Part shown: positions 35,235-46,356 of the stretch, piece after piece
How positions within the stretch are numbered: position 1 is the first letter of the stretch
Layout of the letters: the number at the start of each line of letters is the position of its first letter
NCBI GenBank assembly: GCA_026214975.1
Contig: CM047806.1
Location: forward strand, 100,309,832 to 100,373,831
Direction: 5' to 3'
Length of the DNA: 64,000 bases
From: Gentiana macrophylla
Taxonomy: Eukaryota; Streptophyta; Magnoliopsida; Gentianales; Gentianaceae
Program-made: the position numbers and the translations under genes
Notes under the pieces: model-generated
Told to the model about the DNA's origin: nothing
What the model saw: only the letters and a program-made list of their open reading frames with translations
Databases searched by the model: none

Positions 35235-36646
35235 TGATAACGCAGTAAATAGTACCATTAATTATACCTTTATTCACCCCGACTTTCGATCAAATAGAGG
35301 ATAGATAGGCTCTTTATTATATGGAATATGTGTTAAATGCTATGTGTATGTTTCTAGGTTCGTAATTCAAAGATTCAAGCTATTTTCCGTAAGGTTTGGT
35401 ACTGTTTTGCCTCGTTTTATGTGTTTTACAGGGTGTACCAAATCTGGAGAATTTGAGAACGGATCTGGATCAAAGGAAGCATGTTGGGCCAAATAAAAGA
35501 AGACCAAGGAGAGGTCTGCTGAAGAAAATGAAGAAAAGCTAGCCCAGTTTACCGTGGGCTAGGTCCGGTAAACCGAGAGCCTTATGGGACACGAAATTGA
35601 TTATGTCGCATCTACTAGGACGGTTAGGGTTTCTATGAGTCATAAGTCAGCTATTGTATCAATATAAGCCGCATTAGCAGATTATTGCATAAGCACAGAA
35701 ATACATTCTCTCTTTTATTATATACATTATACAATTTGATGAAATAAAGTTTTTCTAAGCTTTTGAGGAGTTATTTCTGGTTTCCTTCCCTTCCTCACCA
35801 TCTCTTGCTTGAGTGGATCGAGCTAGATCTCCATTGTTGAAGGTATGAAGCTTTGAACGCCTTTTGTCTTCAATATGGTAGATCTGTTCATATTTATGTG
35901 TTTTAGTTAATCTACATGTTTAATGACCCCATGATTTACTTAGATTAATTGTAATTGAGCAATGTAGATCTAGAATTAAGAAAGCCGCCTGGTAAACCGG
36001 TTTACCGAGGCAAAATTTAGGAAACTTAATTTGAGGATTCACGCCAACTACGCTGATCAACAAAGTTTAATTAACAAAGAGGTGAGATCCGCCAATCGCT
36101 TATTGTATTCGTAAATTAACATGAAGCACCGATAGTGAAGTGTTAGTTTGGACATAGTCTTGATGGATCCTAGAACGTGATGATCAAAGTCGACAAACCG
36201 CTCAGGCGGGTTAGCGGTATGAGTTAGCGCCGATATCGGCAATTCTAGTTCTTTATGCGTATGGGCTATTACGGACCAATTAAGGAGGCTAGCTTATGAT
36301 AGATTGTCTACTACCATGGTGGGAGTAGATAGGTTTAGAGGTGCACTCAGTAGCTTAAATCTAAACTAAAAGCTTGCTCGATTAATTTAAGGAAATTATG
36401 TGGGGAAGTAAATATAAAGATTAACTAATCCAAGTTAGTAGATCGGAGGGAGGAGGGGAGGAATACTAAGTTTCTTTCATGTTTATTGTTGGTCAAAGAC
36501 CATATATGTCGCTTCCTTAGTTAGGTTAGAATCGCTTATACTCAAAGTTGCATTGTCTCTGTGGGATCGACCTTGATTCGCCTCTTATACTACGATGTAC
36601 CTAGTAATCTTGCTAGTAATATCGACGCAAGTGACTTATGCGATCA
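35235..36646 (+). repeat. 5' LTR of the 7.0-kb element
   Basis: 1412 bp, aligned throughout with 40833-42254. It contains a perfect 16-bp palindrome, GGTAAACCGGTTTACC, at 35991-36006, and further GGTTTACC-type motifs at 35543-35578. Confidence 0.85.
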
Positions 36647-36653
36647 AGATTTT

Positions 36654-36669
36654 TGGCGCCGCTGCCGGG
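36654..36669 (+). other. Primer binding site (tRNA-Asp type)
   Basis: TGGCGCCGCTGCCGGG, one base different from the Athila PBS at 11214-11229, placed 7 bp after the LTR. Confidence 0.85.
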
Positions 36670-37076
36670 ACAATGGCCAATTTCAAGGATAAACGCTTTA
36701 ATTCGGATTAAGAAGTCATTTTTTATTTTTTTTTTTTTTTTCTTTTTTGAGCCTTGAGTCGCCCCGATCAAACTCGCACTATTAACTGGCAGCGTAATAA
36801 GAAAATCTAGTCCGTTTATCGTGGCTTACCCCGGTTTACCATGGCTTACCCCTGGTTTACCGAGGCCCAGAAAGTCCAATTCTAAATAGCCTTTGTTTTT
36901 CTATGTTGTTCCTAGTTGATTTTAGTTAGTAGGTCCGCAACAGCTGGGTTCATCCTCAGCTGAAGCGGGAGTTACTAATCTGTTCTTTGTTTTATTTTGT
37001 CTCTTTTGCAGGAGTATCAGGACATTTCGGAAATTCAGGCAAGCAAGAGTGATTAAGGCTAGGCGAATCAAACACA

Positions 37077-37709
37077 ATGCCTCGTACTGTGTTGAACATC
37101 AAACCAATCTATGTGTATCCTGGATCAGAAGCCAGAGAGAAATATGAAGCTGATAAGAAGCGCATGGAGGAGGAGACTGAAAAGCTTAAACAGGAAGCCG
37201 AGGAAAACCTGAAGGAGTGTGAGACTTATCGGCTAGGTACGTTTCCTATCGAGCTAATTGATCTATCGTCTGACTATGACTCTGATGATCCGGAGGAGGA
37301 TCCGGACACCATGTTATCAGAGTCTAAGGATTACCCGACTCGATACAAGAGAAAAGTTGTGAGACCCCGAACGCTTCGACTCCCAATCTCTATCAATGGT
37401 ATATCCAGTAGTTTAGGTTTTTGTGATTCTGGTGCAAGTTGTAACATTCTTCCTCTATCCATCTGCCAAAAGATTTAGCTTCTGGTTGTCATGGATCAAA
37501 CACGGTCCATGACCTTTGTCGATCGAACCCAAGATATGCCTGCCGGCCTGCTAAAGGATTGTACGATTAAGGCAGGAGGATTCTTATTTCCTATAAATTT
37601 CACGGTTTTAGACGTACTTGAGGATGCGAGTGCCCCAGTTCTTTTAGTTAGACTACTCTTATCAACCAGTAGGGCAATCATGGACTTCGAAATAGGGAGA
37701 TCACTTTAA
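37077..37709 (+). pseudogene. Retropepsin-like protein of the non-autonomous element, broken by a stop
   Basis: The first frame (37077-37478, 133 aa) starts MPRTVLNIKPIYVYPGSEAR. It has a Lys/Glu-rich helix of about 35 residues that could be a coiled coil, then an acidic Asp/Glu stretch, then LGFCDSGASCNILPLSIC, the D-S-G-A active site of Athila-type retropepsins. After a stop near 37477 the second frame (37491-37709) continues in register with family order: an R-T-Q-D-M-P-A-G stretch, FPINFTVLDV, and a region matching the ILGRPFL block, ending IMDFEIGRS. No gag zinc knuckle precedes it and no RT follows. It would be a protease or a protease-derived protein. Confidence 0.7.
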
Positions 37710-37711
37710 GA

Positions 37712-38026
37712 TTGAACAATAATGCCGTATCAATGAAAATCCTAGAGCCCCTAGATAATAGGCCGGAAAGTTGCAAGATGACTTATGGTTTAGGAATGGT
37801 GGAAATCATGGAGATAGAAAAGGAAGGGCATAAGCAACAAGAGGTTTTAGTGGAAACCTGTGAGCAAGAATTCATGAGATTAATGCTTAGAGATATTGAA
37901 GAAAAGGGCCACAACCAGATGCTCACGGAAGCTAGTCCTTCCATATTGCGTAGTGAAAGAGTAGAGCTTAAAGTGGAAAATGTAGAATCCTTGGGCATAA
38001 AGATTAAATCTCGAAGCAGAGGATGA
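37712..38026 (+). CDS. Hypothetical charged protein fragment of the element
   Basis: A 104-aa open stretch follows the retropepsin-like frame after only 2 bases. It is rich in Glu, Lys and Met, and resembles the acidic linker between protease and RT in Athila pol. No RT follows. It is more likely part of a broken longer frame than a gene of its own. No function is assigned. Confidence 0.35.
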   Translation: MNNNAVSMKILEPLDNRPESCKMTYGLGMVEIMEIEKEGHKQQEVLVETCEQEFMRLMLRDIEEKGHNQMLTEASPSILRSERVELKVENVESLGIKIKSRSRG

Positions 38027-38039
38027 CCTAGCACACGAG

Positions 38040-39300
38040 CAAAGAGAGATAGGCGTGCTAGGAAGAGAGCTCAGAAAGTTTCTATGGAAACCTGGGATAA
38101 GGCACTCTCGAAAGATAATGACGGACGAGAAGGGAAGTGCATGACGGTTGAAACCTCAATGAAGCAAGTTTGGCGAGTTAAGGCCCTAACTTTTGACTGA
38201 TTGAAGATCCGAAGGTAAGTCGAGCTGACGACTTTAAACCCAAAACTATTCTCTTGAACCCTTAGATAGAATAGGAATGAAAAGTAGCTGGATGAAGGGA
38301 CGAGCTTTTTCTCATCCTACCGCACCCTTAGGCTTGAAACTGTAGGTTGTGGAAAGGTTTTTTTTACTCGTTGTGGATTCTAGTGAAGTAGGTTAGGATT
38401 GAGTCGGAAATAGCAACAAAAGGAGTAAGGAACTAGTCATTTTGAGGTCAGGATTGAGCAGGAAGTTATTGTAAGGTGTGCAGAGAAGGAGTACAAAGAA
38501 ATCTAGGGAAAAGAAGCCCCGGTAAACCGGGAGTTACCTCCGGTTTACCGAGCTAGGTTTTTTCAGTGTCTCAATGTCGATTAAAAGCGAGAATTTTATA
38601 GACACGTGGAGGACACACGTTGCATCGAAAACTCACCAAATGAAAAAAACCGCCCTATTTTCCCTATTTTATACCTTTTCATCTATTCCCACACTCCACC
38701 TTAACTCCACCTCAATCCCATCAATCAAATCCCTCACCCTAATTACTCATCTACCCACAATCTCACCAAATCCTTCCACCTTCTACCCATTTCTCCTATT
38801 TAAACACCCTTCCACCACCATTATTCCTCATCCTCAACAACTATCTTCTTCTCAAATCACCAAAACTATCAATTTCTTCTCCTTCTACAAATTTTGGCCC
38901 CATCACCACCACTATCACCACCATACCTCCACCTAAAATCATACTTTTTTCCTTTCATTTCAACAACCAAATCACCACCTTTTCCATCCATGTTGCTGAT
39001 TTGTAGTGTTGCTGCAGAGTGTAGCTGCTACAGTTTTTTTTCTTCATCAGAGCAATGCCCCAGTCAGAACTGAGCCAAATTTAGGCCGGTAAATCGAGGA
39101 TACAGGCCGGTTTACCGAGGGTACTTTTTCAATATCAGCTTTATCATCAGTCTTTGTATCAATCAGGATGGGTCCCAAGCATAGCGTAATGTTCCCATCG
39201 TCCAAGTGGTCACTAGTATGTTTATGGAGATACTAACCTCATGATAGACGAGGTTGAGCAATTTCATTCTTTAGAGATCTATGAATCATTCTGAGGGCAT
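38040..39300 (+). other. Non-coding interior of the 7.0-kb element
   Basis: No convincing frame. 38660-38940 is strongly C- and T-rich (CCACCA and TCACCA runs) and gives long but low-complexity open frames, which were not called. GGTAAACC/GGTTTACC motif pairs occur at 38521-38550 and 39087-39120. Confidence 0.5.
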
Positions 39301-39309
39301 TGGAATGGA

Positions 39310-39890
39310 AGACCGGTTGCCCGAGAACGAGGAGTAGAGTTGGATGATTTTGGTATGATCTTGCCACGAGCCCTACAAGTGCAATATATTTTGGATATGG
39401 CCGAGGCACCGACGCGGTTCAATGCTACAGTGGTGAGAGAATTTTATGCATATCTTTCGCATAACCCAGGAGCTACATTTGCGATGGTCCGTGGAGTTAA
39501 GGTTGACTTCACGATTGAGCGGATCAACGCCTATTACGGGGTTTGCAATCCACCAGTGGGCCCAGATGAGTACACATCCTCGACCAATATTGAAGATCTA
39601 AAGAGGATGCAGATGATTGCTGATTACTTTGGGGTGCAATAGAGGTGCTATCCTATAGGATCCCCCACCATCTTCCTGGAAAACGAGTTATCATGGGATA
39701 GGAAGGTGGTCAATCGATTTGTTTGTGCTCGCCTTCTGCCGACCAAGCATACGGTGTCTGTCACACCGAAGAGGGTAGAGTTGATGTTCTATCTGGAGCA
39801 GGGATCTCCAGTCAACATAGGTCTCTAGATGCACAGCCACATTCACGAGCTTGCCACCACATCTAACTACGAGAGTTTCCATATGGGCCT
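39310..39890 (+). pseudogene. Putative plant transposon protein domain, broken
   Basis: The 100-aa frame 39340-39642 reads FNATVVREFYAYLSHNPG, FAMVRGVKVDFTIERINAYYG and ends in ADYFGV. This is the pattern V-R-E-F-Y-A-x-L ... V-R-G-x-x-V-x-F ... I-N known from the 'putative plant transposon protein' family that accompanies many plant gypsy-like elements. After a stop, 39655-39870 continues with NRFVCARLLPTKHTVSVTPKRVELMFYLEQG, also family-like. The molecular role of the domain is not known. Its sequence appears better kept than the rest of the interior. Confidence 0.65.
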
Positions 39891-40818
39891 ATGATTGACA
39901 TGTTTGGTTTGGAGGACGAGGTCAAAGTTCTGGTTAGTGATGAGTGGGAAGACCCTGAGCTGATGATTAGTTCACACTCGGTTTTCAAAATATCGAGACG
40001 GTTTGGTTAGAGAGGTGAGAGAGAGCGTACTCCGATCCACGGAGCACCTCGAACTCAAAGAGCCTTGCTAGAGGAGCACTCGAGAGAAATTGCGAGTCTG
40101 CATCGCAAGATGGATAGAATTATAGACTTTCTAGGAGTTCCTCCTATGAACCCACAGGTCTGCCCCACATCACCGAGCATCCTCTTCCATCGCTGCTGAG
40201 TTATGAACCACCTCCCGGTTTTATGCATGTATAACTCACGTTCCTTGGTGTGTAGTCGATAGCATATTACTTTGACTAGAGTTGACCCCGGCTTTATCCC
40301 GAATAATGTTCCACCAATGCTTATAAAGGCAAAGCAATTTCGGATTCGGTAGTTTATCATGAGTGAGACCGTGAGGATAGATAAATCAATGAGAGTTCAC
40401 CCACCAAGAAAGAGAAGTGCATTGAAATATATACATCTATATTCTCTTTGGAAAAAATTGAGTCGATGGAGCGTAAAACTCACGACTTTTGCAAAGACCG
40501 ATAAACGCGAGCCTAAGAGTAATACTCGGTTCTCGATCAACCTTGTCTGCTAATTTGATACATAAAAACATGATCGAGACTGGTTAGTTCGACTACGGGT
40601 TGACGTAATATGAGATTGTCTGCATTACTAAGCGGTTGTGAAAGTTATTGCACACACACATTGGCTCACGATATGAATAGTGTTTAATGCGTTACTGATG
40701 GATATGAGTGGCATGATCTTGATCTTCACTTTGTGAAGCATAGTTGTTTTTAATTAACTTGTATACTGATCAGGATGTTGTTTTCTTTTCGCCTTTTTGC
40801 TCGGGATGATCAAAAGCT

Positions 40819-40831
40819 AAGTGAGGGGTAG
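40819..40831 (+). other. Polypurine tract
   Basis: AAGTGAGGGGTAG ends one base before the LTR start TGATAATG at 40833. Confidence 0.75.
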
Positions 40832-40832
40832 T

Positions 40833-42254
40833 TGATAATGCCCTAAATAGTACCATTAATTATACGCTTATTCACCCCAACTTCGCTCAAAGAGAGGATA
40901 GATAGGCTCATTATTATATGGAATATGTGTTAAATGCTATGTGTATGTTTCTAGGTTCATAATTCTGCATATGCGTTATTTCCCCGAAGGTTTGGTACTG
41001 TTTTGCCTCGTTTTATGTGTTTTACAGGATGTACCGATATGGACCATTGGAGAATGGATCTGGATCAAAGGAAGCATGTTGGGCCAAATAAAAGAAGTCC
41101 AAGAAGAGGTCTCAATAAGAAAATGAAGAAAATCTAGCCCGGTTTACTATGGACTAGGTCCGTAAACCGAGAGCCTTGGGGACATGAAATCGATTCTGCC
41201 GCATCTACTAGGTCGGTTAGTGTTATAAGTCGGCTATTGTATCTATACAAATCCGCATTAGCTAAATATTGCATAAGCACTGAAACACATTCTATCTTTT
41301 ATTATATACATTATACAATTTGATGAAATAAAGTTTTTCTAAGATTTTGAGGAGTTATTTCTGGTTTCCTTCCTTTCCTCACCATCTCTAGCTTGAGTGG
41401 ATCGAGCTAGATCTCCATTGTTGAAGGTATGAAGCTTTGAATGTTCCCTTTTGTCTTCAATATGGTAGATATGTTCGTATATATGTGTTTTAGTTAATCT
41501 GAATGTTTAACGACCCCATGATTTACTTAGATTAATCGTAATTGAGCAATGTTGATCCGTAATTAAGAAAGCAATTCTCGGTAAACCGGCGGTCTATACT
41601 GGTTTACCGAGGCAAAATTTATGAAACTTAATCTAGAGGATTCACGTCAGCTGCATTGATCGATAAGTTTAATTAACAGTAGGTTAGATCAGGTCAATCT
41701 GCTTATTGTATTCATAAATTAACATGAAGTAATCGATAGGGAAGTGTTAGTTTGGACATAGTCTTGATGGACCCTGTGAACGTGTTTGATCGTTGTCGCA
41801 TACCGCTTCAGCGGGTTAGCGGTATAAGTTAGCACTAGATATCGGCAATTCTAGTTCTTTATGCGTATGGGCTATTACGGACCAATTAAGGAGGGTAGCT
41901 TATGATAGATTGTCTACTACCATGGTCGGAGTAGATAGGGTTAGAGTTGCACCTGTAGCTTAAAACTAAACTAAAAGCTCGCTTAATTAATTTAAGGAAT
42001 TATGTGGGGAAGTAAATATAAAGATTAACTAATCCAAGTTAGTAGATCGGTGGGAAGAAGGGGAGGTATACCAAGTTTCTTTCATGTTTATTGTTGGTCA
42101 AAGACCATATATGTCGCTCCTTAGTTAGGTTAGAATCGTTTATACTCAAACTTGCATTGTCTTTGTCGGATCGACCTTGATTCGCCCTTACTATACTATG
42201 ATGTACCTAGTATTCTTGCTAGTAATATCGACGTCAGTCACTTACACGCGATCA
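40833..42254 (+). repeat. 3' LTR of the 7.0-kb element
   Basis: 1422 bp, TGATAATG to GCGATCA. The palindrome of the 5' LTR appears here as two arms, about 41580-41590 and 41601-41610, separated by roughly 10 bp. Confidence 0.85.
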
Positions 42255-42259
42255 ATACT

Positions 42260-42772
42260 CCTTGAGTTATAGTAGGTGTAGATCCGGTACTTCTAACCTT
42301 TACTAAGTAAGTTTTTACTTACCCTTTATTATGTTGTTTTTCCTTACCCCGAGAAGGTGGTCTTGTTGTAGGTTGAGTTTGGGATCGCTTAAGATTGATT
42401 CCCGGAGTTGCAGCTATGGAAGTCTATCTTTCTTTTGTTCTGTTGTTTTAATGCATAGAATCTTCCCTCTTCCTTTCCTAATTTTTTTAAATAGTTGTAC
42501 CATTGGATTATAATTAAATAATGGTTTGTAATAATTGAATAGATATTCAATCTTGTGTATCATATTGTTTGGGATCTTGTCTTAGTCGCAGCCCCGTGTT
42601 ACTTGTCGATCGTTGTACAAAGCTTTTAAGCTTCCGAGTCTATGTTTTTGTTTTCCGCTTGTTCTCTATTATTCATGATGTCGATTACATATATAATCGA
42701 TTTATTTTAATTATATACGTGTCGGGCGCCTTTTTTCCGGTTAAGGACTCGTATCCGCATCATGGTCGCACA
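42260..42772 (+). repeat. LARD 5' LTR, second part
   Basis: It resumes after ATACT and matches 48046-48562. It contains an AAGTAAGTTTTTACTTACCC hairpin-forming block at 42305-42324 and ends GGTCGCACA. Confidence 0.85.
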
Positions 42773-42775
42773 GCT

Positions 42776-42788
42776 TGGTATCGTAGAA
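42776..42788 (+). other. Primer binding site (iMet type, degraded)
   Basis: TGGTATCGTAGAA begins three bases after the LTR. Its first seven bases match the initiator tRNA-Met PBS. Confidence 0.65.
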
Positions 42789-42789
42789 T

Positions 42790-45700
42790 AAAGTAACACC
42801 ACAAAATAAGTTTAAATGTATTAAGATGTGATCTTATCAAGCTTAGACCTTTAAGTAGTGGATTTTGAGCTTAGAAGTTTTAAGTGTTAACCTCCTAAGT
42901 TAGATCTTCTAAGAGTTAGAGCTAGTAAGATTAGAATCCCTCAGCTTGGGTAGTGTGACCACAGGCTAAGTGTGAGTCCCTTAAAGTGATCCATCAAGGT
43001 AGAAGTTTTAGGCCTACGCCTTAAGGTGGTGAATCTTAAGGTAGGGTCCTTTAAATACCTTAACAGTAACCTCTCGCCTCTTCAAACCTCATGGATCCTT
43101 CTTTTTCTCGATGTCTTCTTTGTTTGATTAATCGTTCTCTGGGATTCCAGCTTATTAATATGCTTTCAAATTTTCATTATGATGATGTTGATGAATTATC
43201 ATTTGCACTTGAACATTTCAAACTCATTCATTCATGATACAACCTTTAATTCAAAATACTCATTGTTGGATGCTTCCTTGCCTCTAGCATGCGGTTTCCT
43301 CATCTTATTGTAACTTTGCTCTAAGCATCACGATCACATGGTTTGATTTGCATGTTCAATGCACAACCTGGCTACCATTGAACTTGGTAAAATGCCGTTT
43401 TCCGTATCCCATGAAATTAGAAAAGTTCGACTACTCAAGAAAGGTTCTCTCTTATAAAATTTATTCTTCTGCATTTTCTTAACTCCTCAAAAGGGTTAAA
43501 CTAATGAGTTTCAAAACGACAAATGGAATTTATGTTTGACCAAGAAATAGTGTTGATCATCTTTTCTTAATCCGTTTTTAATAATTCATACATGTTCAAA
43601 TGATTTGATCCTTGGATATGTTATGACTAATACTATGATCTACATTCTCCCTTTTGACCCAACTACAATTCATTTTACCTTTGGTCACAATTTATAACCT
43701 AAGTTAGTGTTTACTAACATAGGAAAAGAATTTGATAAATGTTTCTTTTGCACAAAGATAGTTGTATTTGTGTAGTACCTTCATGTTCAAAGACATTCCG
43801 ATTTGGGGTCATCATTTGGAAAACTCCAAAATCTGCAACTATCATCATTCTTCATACTCAAATCATTTTAATGTGAGTTACACATGTCATAAACTTTCAA
43901 TCATATTGCACAAAGAAATTTCAATTTCTCATCTGCATGATCTCGAGATGGTAATCCCCACCTTATGGTTGTAGGTTGTGGTATAGGTTTTGGTGTGTTC
44001 TTAGGGAAAGTTTTGAGAAAGTGTTTCTTTAAGTTTAAGTTCTTCCTAGGCTTAGAAGTCTGAAAGGAAGTTTTTGTGGTTTTTCATCGTTTTAACGCTT
44101 TCCGATCGTGAGTAGACAAGCAGTTACCTTCCATCATACCATATACGTTCTTCCTTACTTTTGACCTTCACCAACAAAGTTTCCTTCTGAATCTTTTGCA
44201 TCCTAGTTAAACCTTACCGCCTTTTTGCCTTGATGTGACTAAAATGTATTTTACCTCGTGCTTTCTTTTATAAAGAGGTTCTCAATGTTTTACCATTTTG
44301 AATGAAAAGCGAGTTTCCTTATAGTGTAATGGTTGTATTAAAATTTTCAACTTTTTCTCACATCAAGTCTAACAAACCCTTTTGTTAACTTGTGTTTACC
44401 CTTAACTACCTTATTTAAAGGTGTTTTCTTATGGTTGACCTTTTGATCTTAATAATGTATTCTTTATGTGTGTATCTCTATGTTTGGTAAAAGCTCTAAT
44501 TTTTTTTAACAACCTCTTTTGGGCTTACCCACAACCTGTCTGGTATGGACTTGAAAATTTATGTTTCAAGAGATGATGGTTGTTCACCGAGTTTCTTACT
44601 AAGATCTCCAAATAATTTCGCTTTCTATCAAGTTTACACTCTCGGGTTTTGGCAATTCTTCCCTTGTTTCAATTTTTATACTCACAGGTCGCTTTCAATG
44701 CAAACTTTCTTCTAAGTAATTCACCTTCAATTCGTAACCACTTCAGTACCTTCTTTTGCATCGCTTCAAGACAAATTGTATTCTTGATTTTTAATCCGAA
44801 GATCCCTTTCATGGTAAAGAATTTTATCTTCCTCTTTTGTTTTCCTTCAAGTTGATCTATCTATTTGGGGGCTGAACATTGCACTTTTCAAACATTGTTG
44901 TTAAGCAATGTTTTTCAGGGTTCTTGTGGATTGAAACTCTTCTAATCAATAACTAAGTTTCGAACTGATCGTTTTTAGTCCAACACTTTTTTTCTGTTTT
45001 GGATGTTCCAATTTGGGAACCATCTGTTTAGCATTCAGTGATGTCATGCACCTTACTCTAGGTTTATATTTTCCTTGTTTCAACTTTGGCATATTGTTTT
45101 TTTAAGAGTTTAATACTCTCTTTTTAGCTTGCCTAGTTGTGTTACTTCACTGGTGCACAACTTTTCACCTTTCAATTCTTGTGTCCAAATAACCCTTGTT
45201 GTTAATCCCTTGGAATTGGCTATTTCAAACCCGATGCATCAAAAGTTCATTTTGGTTTTGCCCCTTGTTCAAAATCAAGTGTCACTCCTTTATTTTTATT
45301 TGAAAGTCTTCAAACTCGTAAATATGTTATATTTTATGGATCATACTTCAAACAAAGTGTGGATGTTGTTTCATTTCAAACCAATAAAAGGTTTTGCATA
45401 AAGTACTTCACCATGTCTTTTGTGCTTTTGAAGTATTTTAAAGATGTACGTTATGGTTGAAGGAATCAAATGTCGCTTTTAAATATTTAAAAAAATCATA
45501 TCTACATTTTATTTCAAGTTTTCCTCAAGAATACCTTTCAAAACCCTATGTATTAGTTTTGATACGTATGTTGTTCTTCCTTTGGAGTTCGGACTCGCGC
45601 CCGGTTGCCCTTAGTTGCGTATGAGACCTTTATGTTTGAGTGTAAGTGCCTTTTTCCCTTGGTTAGCCGAGTACGGGTGGTAGGAAGTAATCTGTTGTTG

Positions 45701-46344
45701 GAATAGTTCCTAGAAGACTTGCTTAAGCGTTAATATTAGATTGAAGGATGAATGGTTTCATCAAAGGTTTGGACCGGGATGTGGTTTTGATGATATGATG
45801 AATTTTGACGAGTTTATCAAGTTTGTTGTGGTCAACTATTGTTGAATCTGAAAATATCTCTTGAAGTTTAAGGTGAATTGTATAGGACTAAGGTGAATTG
45901 GTGTGGAATTTTTTTCCTGGCGGTGGTAGATCGAGGAAAACCCTAGTAGGCTCGATTCGATCATTCCCATGTGTTGTGAACTTGAATTTGTTCTTTTGAG
46001 GAGGTTAGAAAGAGATGTGAAGTGTAGAAGGAGTAACCGTTAGAGTTGGTAAAGGATGGTGCAAGCTAAGTTGAACTGTGATGTTGGCTTTGATGGTATA
46101 TTAAAGTAAGAAAAGAGGTTGGTGAAGGAAAGTTTAATCTGGATCTTAGAACCTTTTGGAGGCAAGAAGGAGTGCAACACTAAGCTTGGAATGTTTTTCT
46201 GTAAGGGTTGAGCAAGACTAAGTTTGGGCGTGAGTGGGGCCTTAGAGACGAACCGTGGAGAGCTTTGTGGTGGATAACTCAAGATGGAATTGTGTGTTAG
46301 TTTTGGCGGGCAGTTCTCGTGAGTTTCGAGGAGGAAACTCATAT
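42790..46344 (+). other. LARD interior without recognisable genes
   Basis: About 3.55 kb. The longest frames (90 aa at 45129-45401 on plus and 111 aa at 46040-46375 on minus, the latter running into the LTR) show no known motif and have low-complexity composition. Part of 42840-43080 is built from short, similar phrases around CTTAAG/CTTAG ending in TTAGA or TTAAG. No domain was identified. Confidence 0.6.
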
Positions 46345-46356
46345 AAGGGGGTAGAA
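46345..46356 (+). other. Polypurine tract
   Basis: AAGGGGGTAGAA directly precedes the LTR start TGTGATTCCC. Confidence 0.75.

Larger units (their letters stand above)
35235..42254 (+). mobile_element. Non-autonomous Athila/Tat-type LTR element, 7.0 kb
   Basis: LTRs 35235-36646 and 40833-42254 have TGAT...ATCA ends, with a tRNA-Asp-type PBS and a PPT. The 4.2-kb interior shows a retropepsin-like region and a putative plant transposon protein domain, but no gag core, RT, RNase H or integrase could be recognised. It is inserted in the 5' LTR of the LARD-like element. LTRs differ by scattered changes, so it is not very recent. Confidence 0.85.

Noticed and set aside
37496..38034. Minus-strand frames opposite the retropepsin-like region
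   Set aside because: They are shadows of the plus-strand frames that carry the D-S-G-A motif and FPINFTVLDV stretch.
38574..38936. A 120-aa plus-strand frame
   Set aside because: It is made of CCA/TCA-rich low-complexity sequence (His, Ser and Thr runs) and shows no domain; an open frame is expected there because such sequence has few stops.
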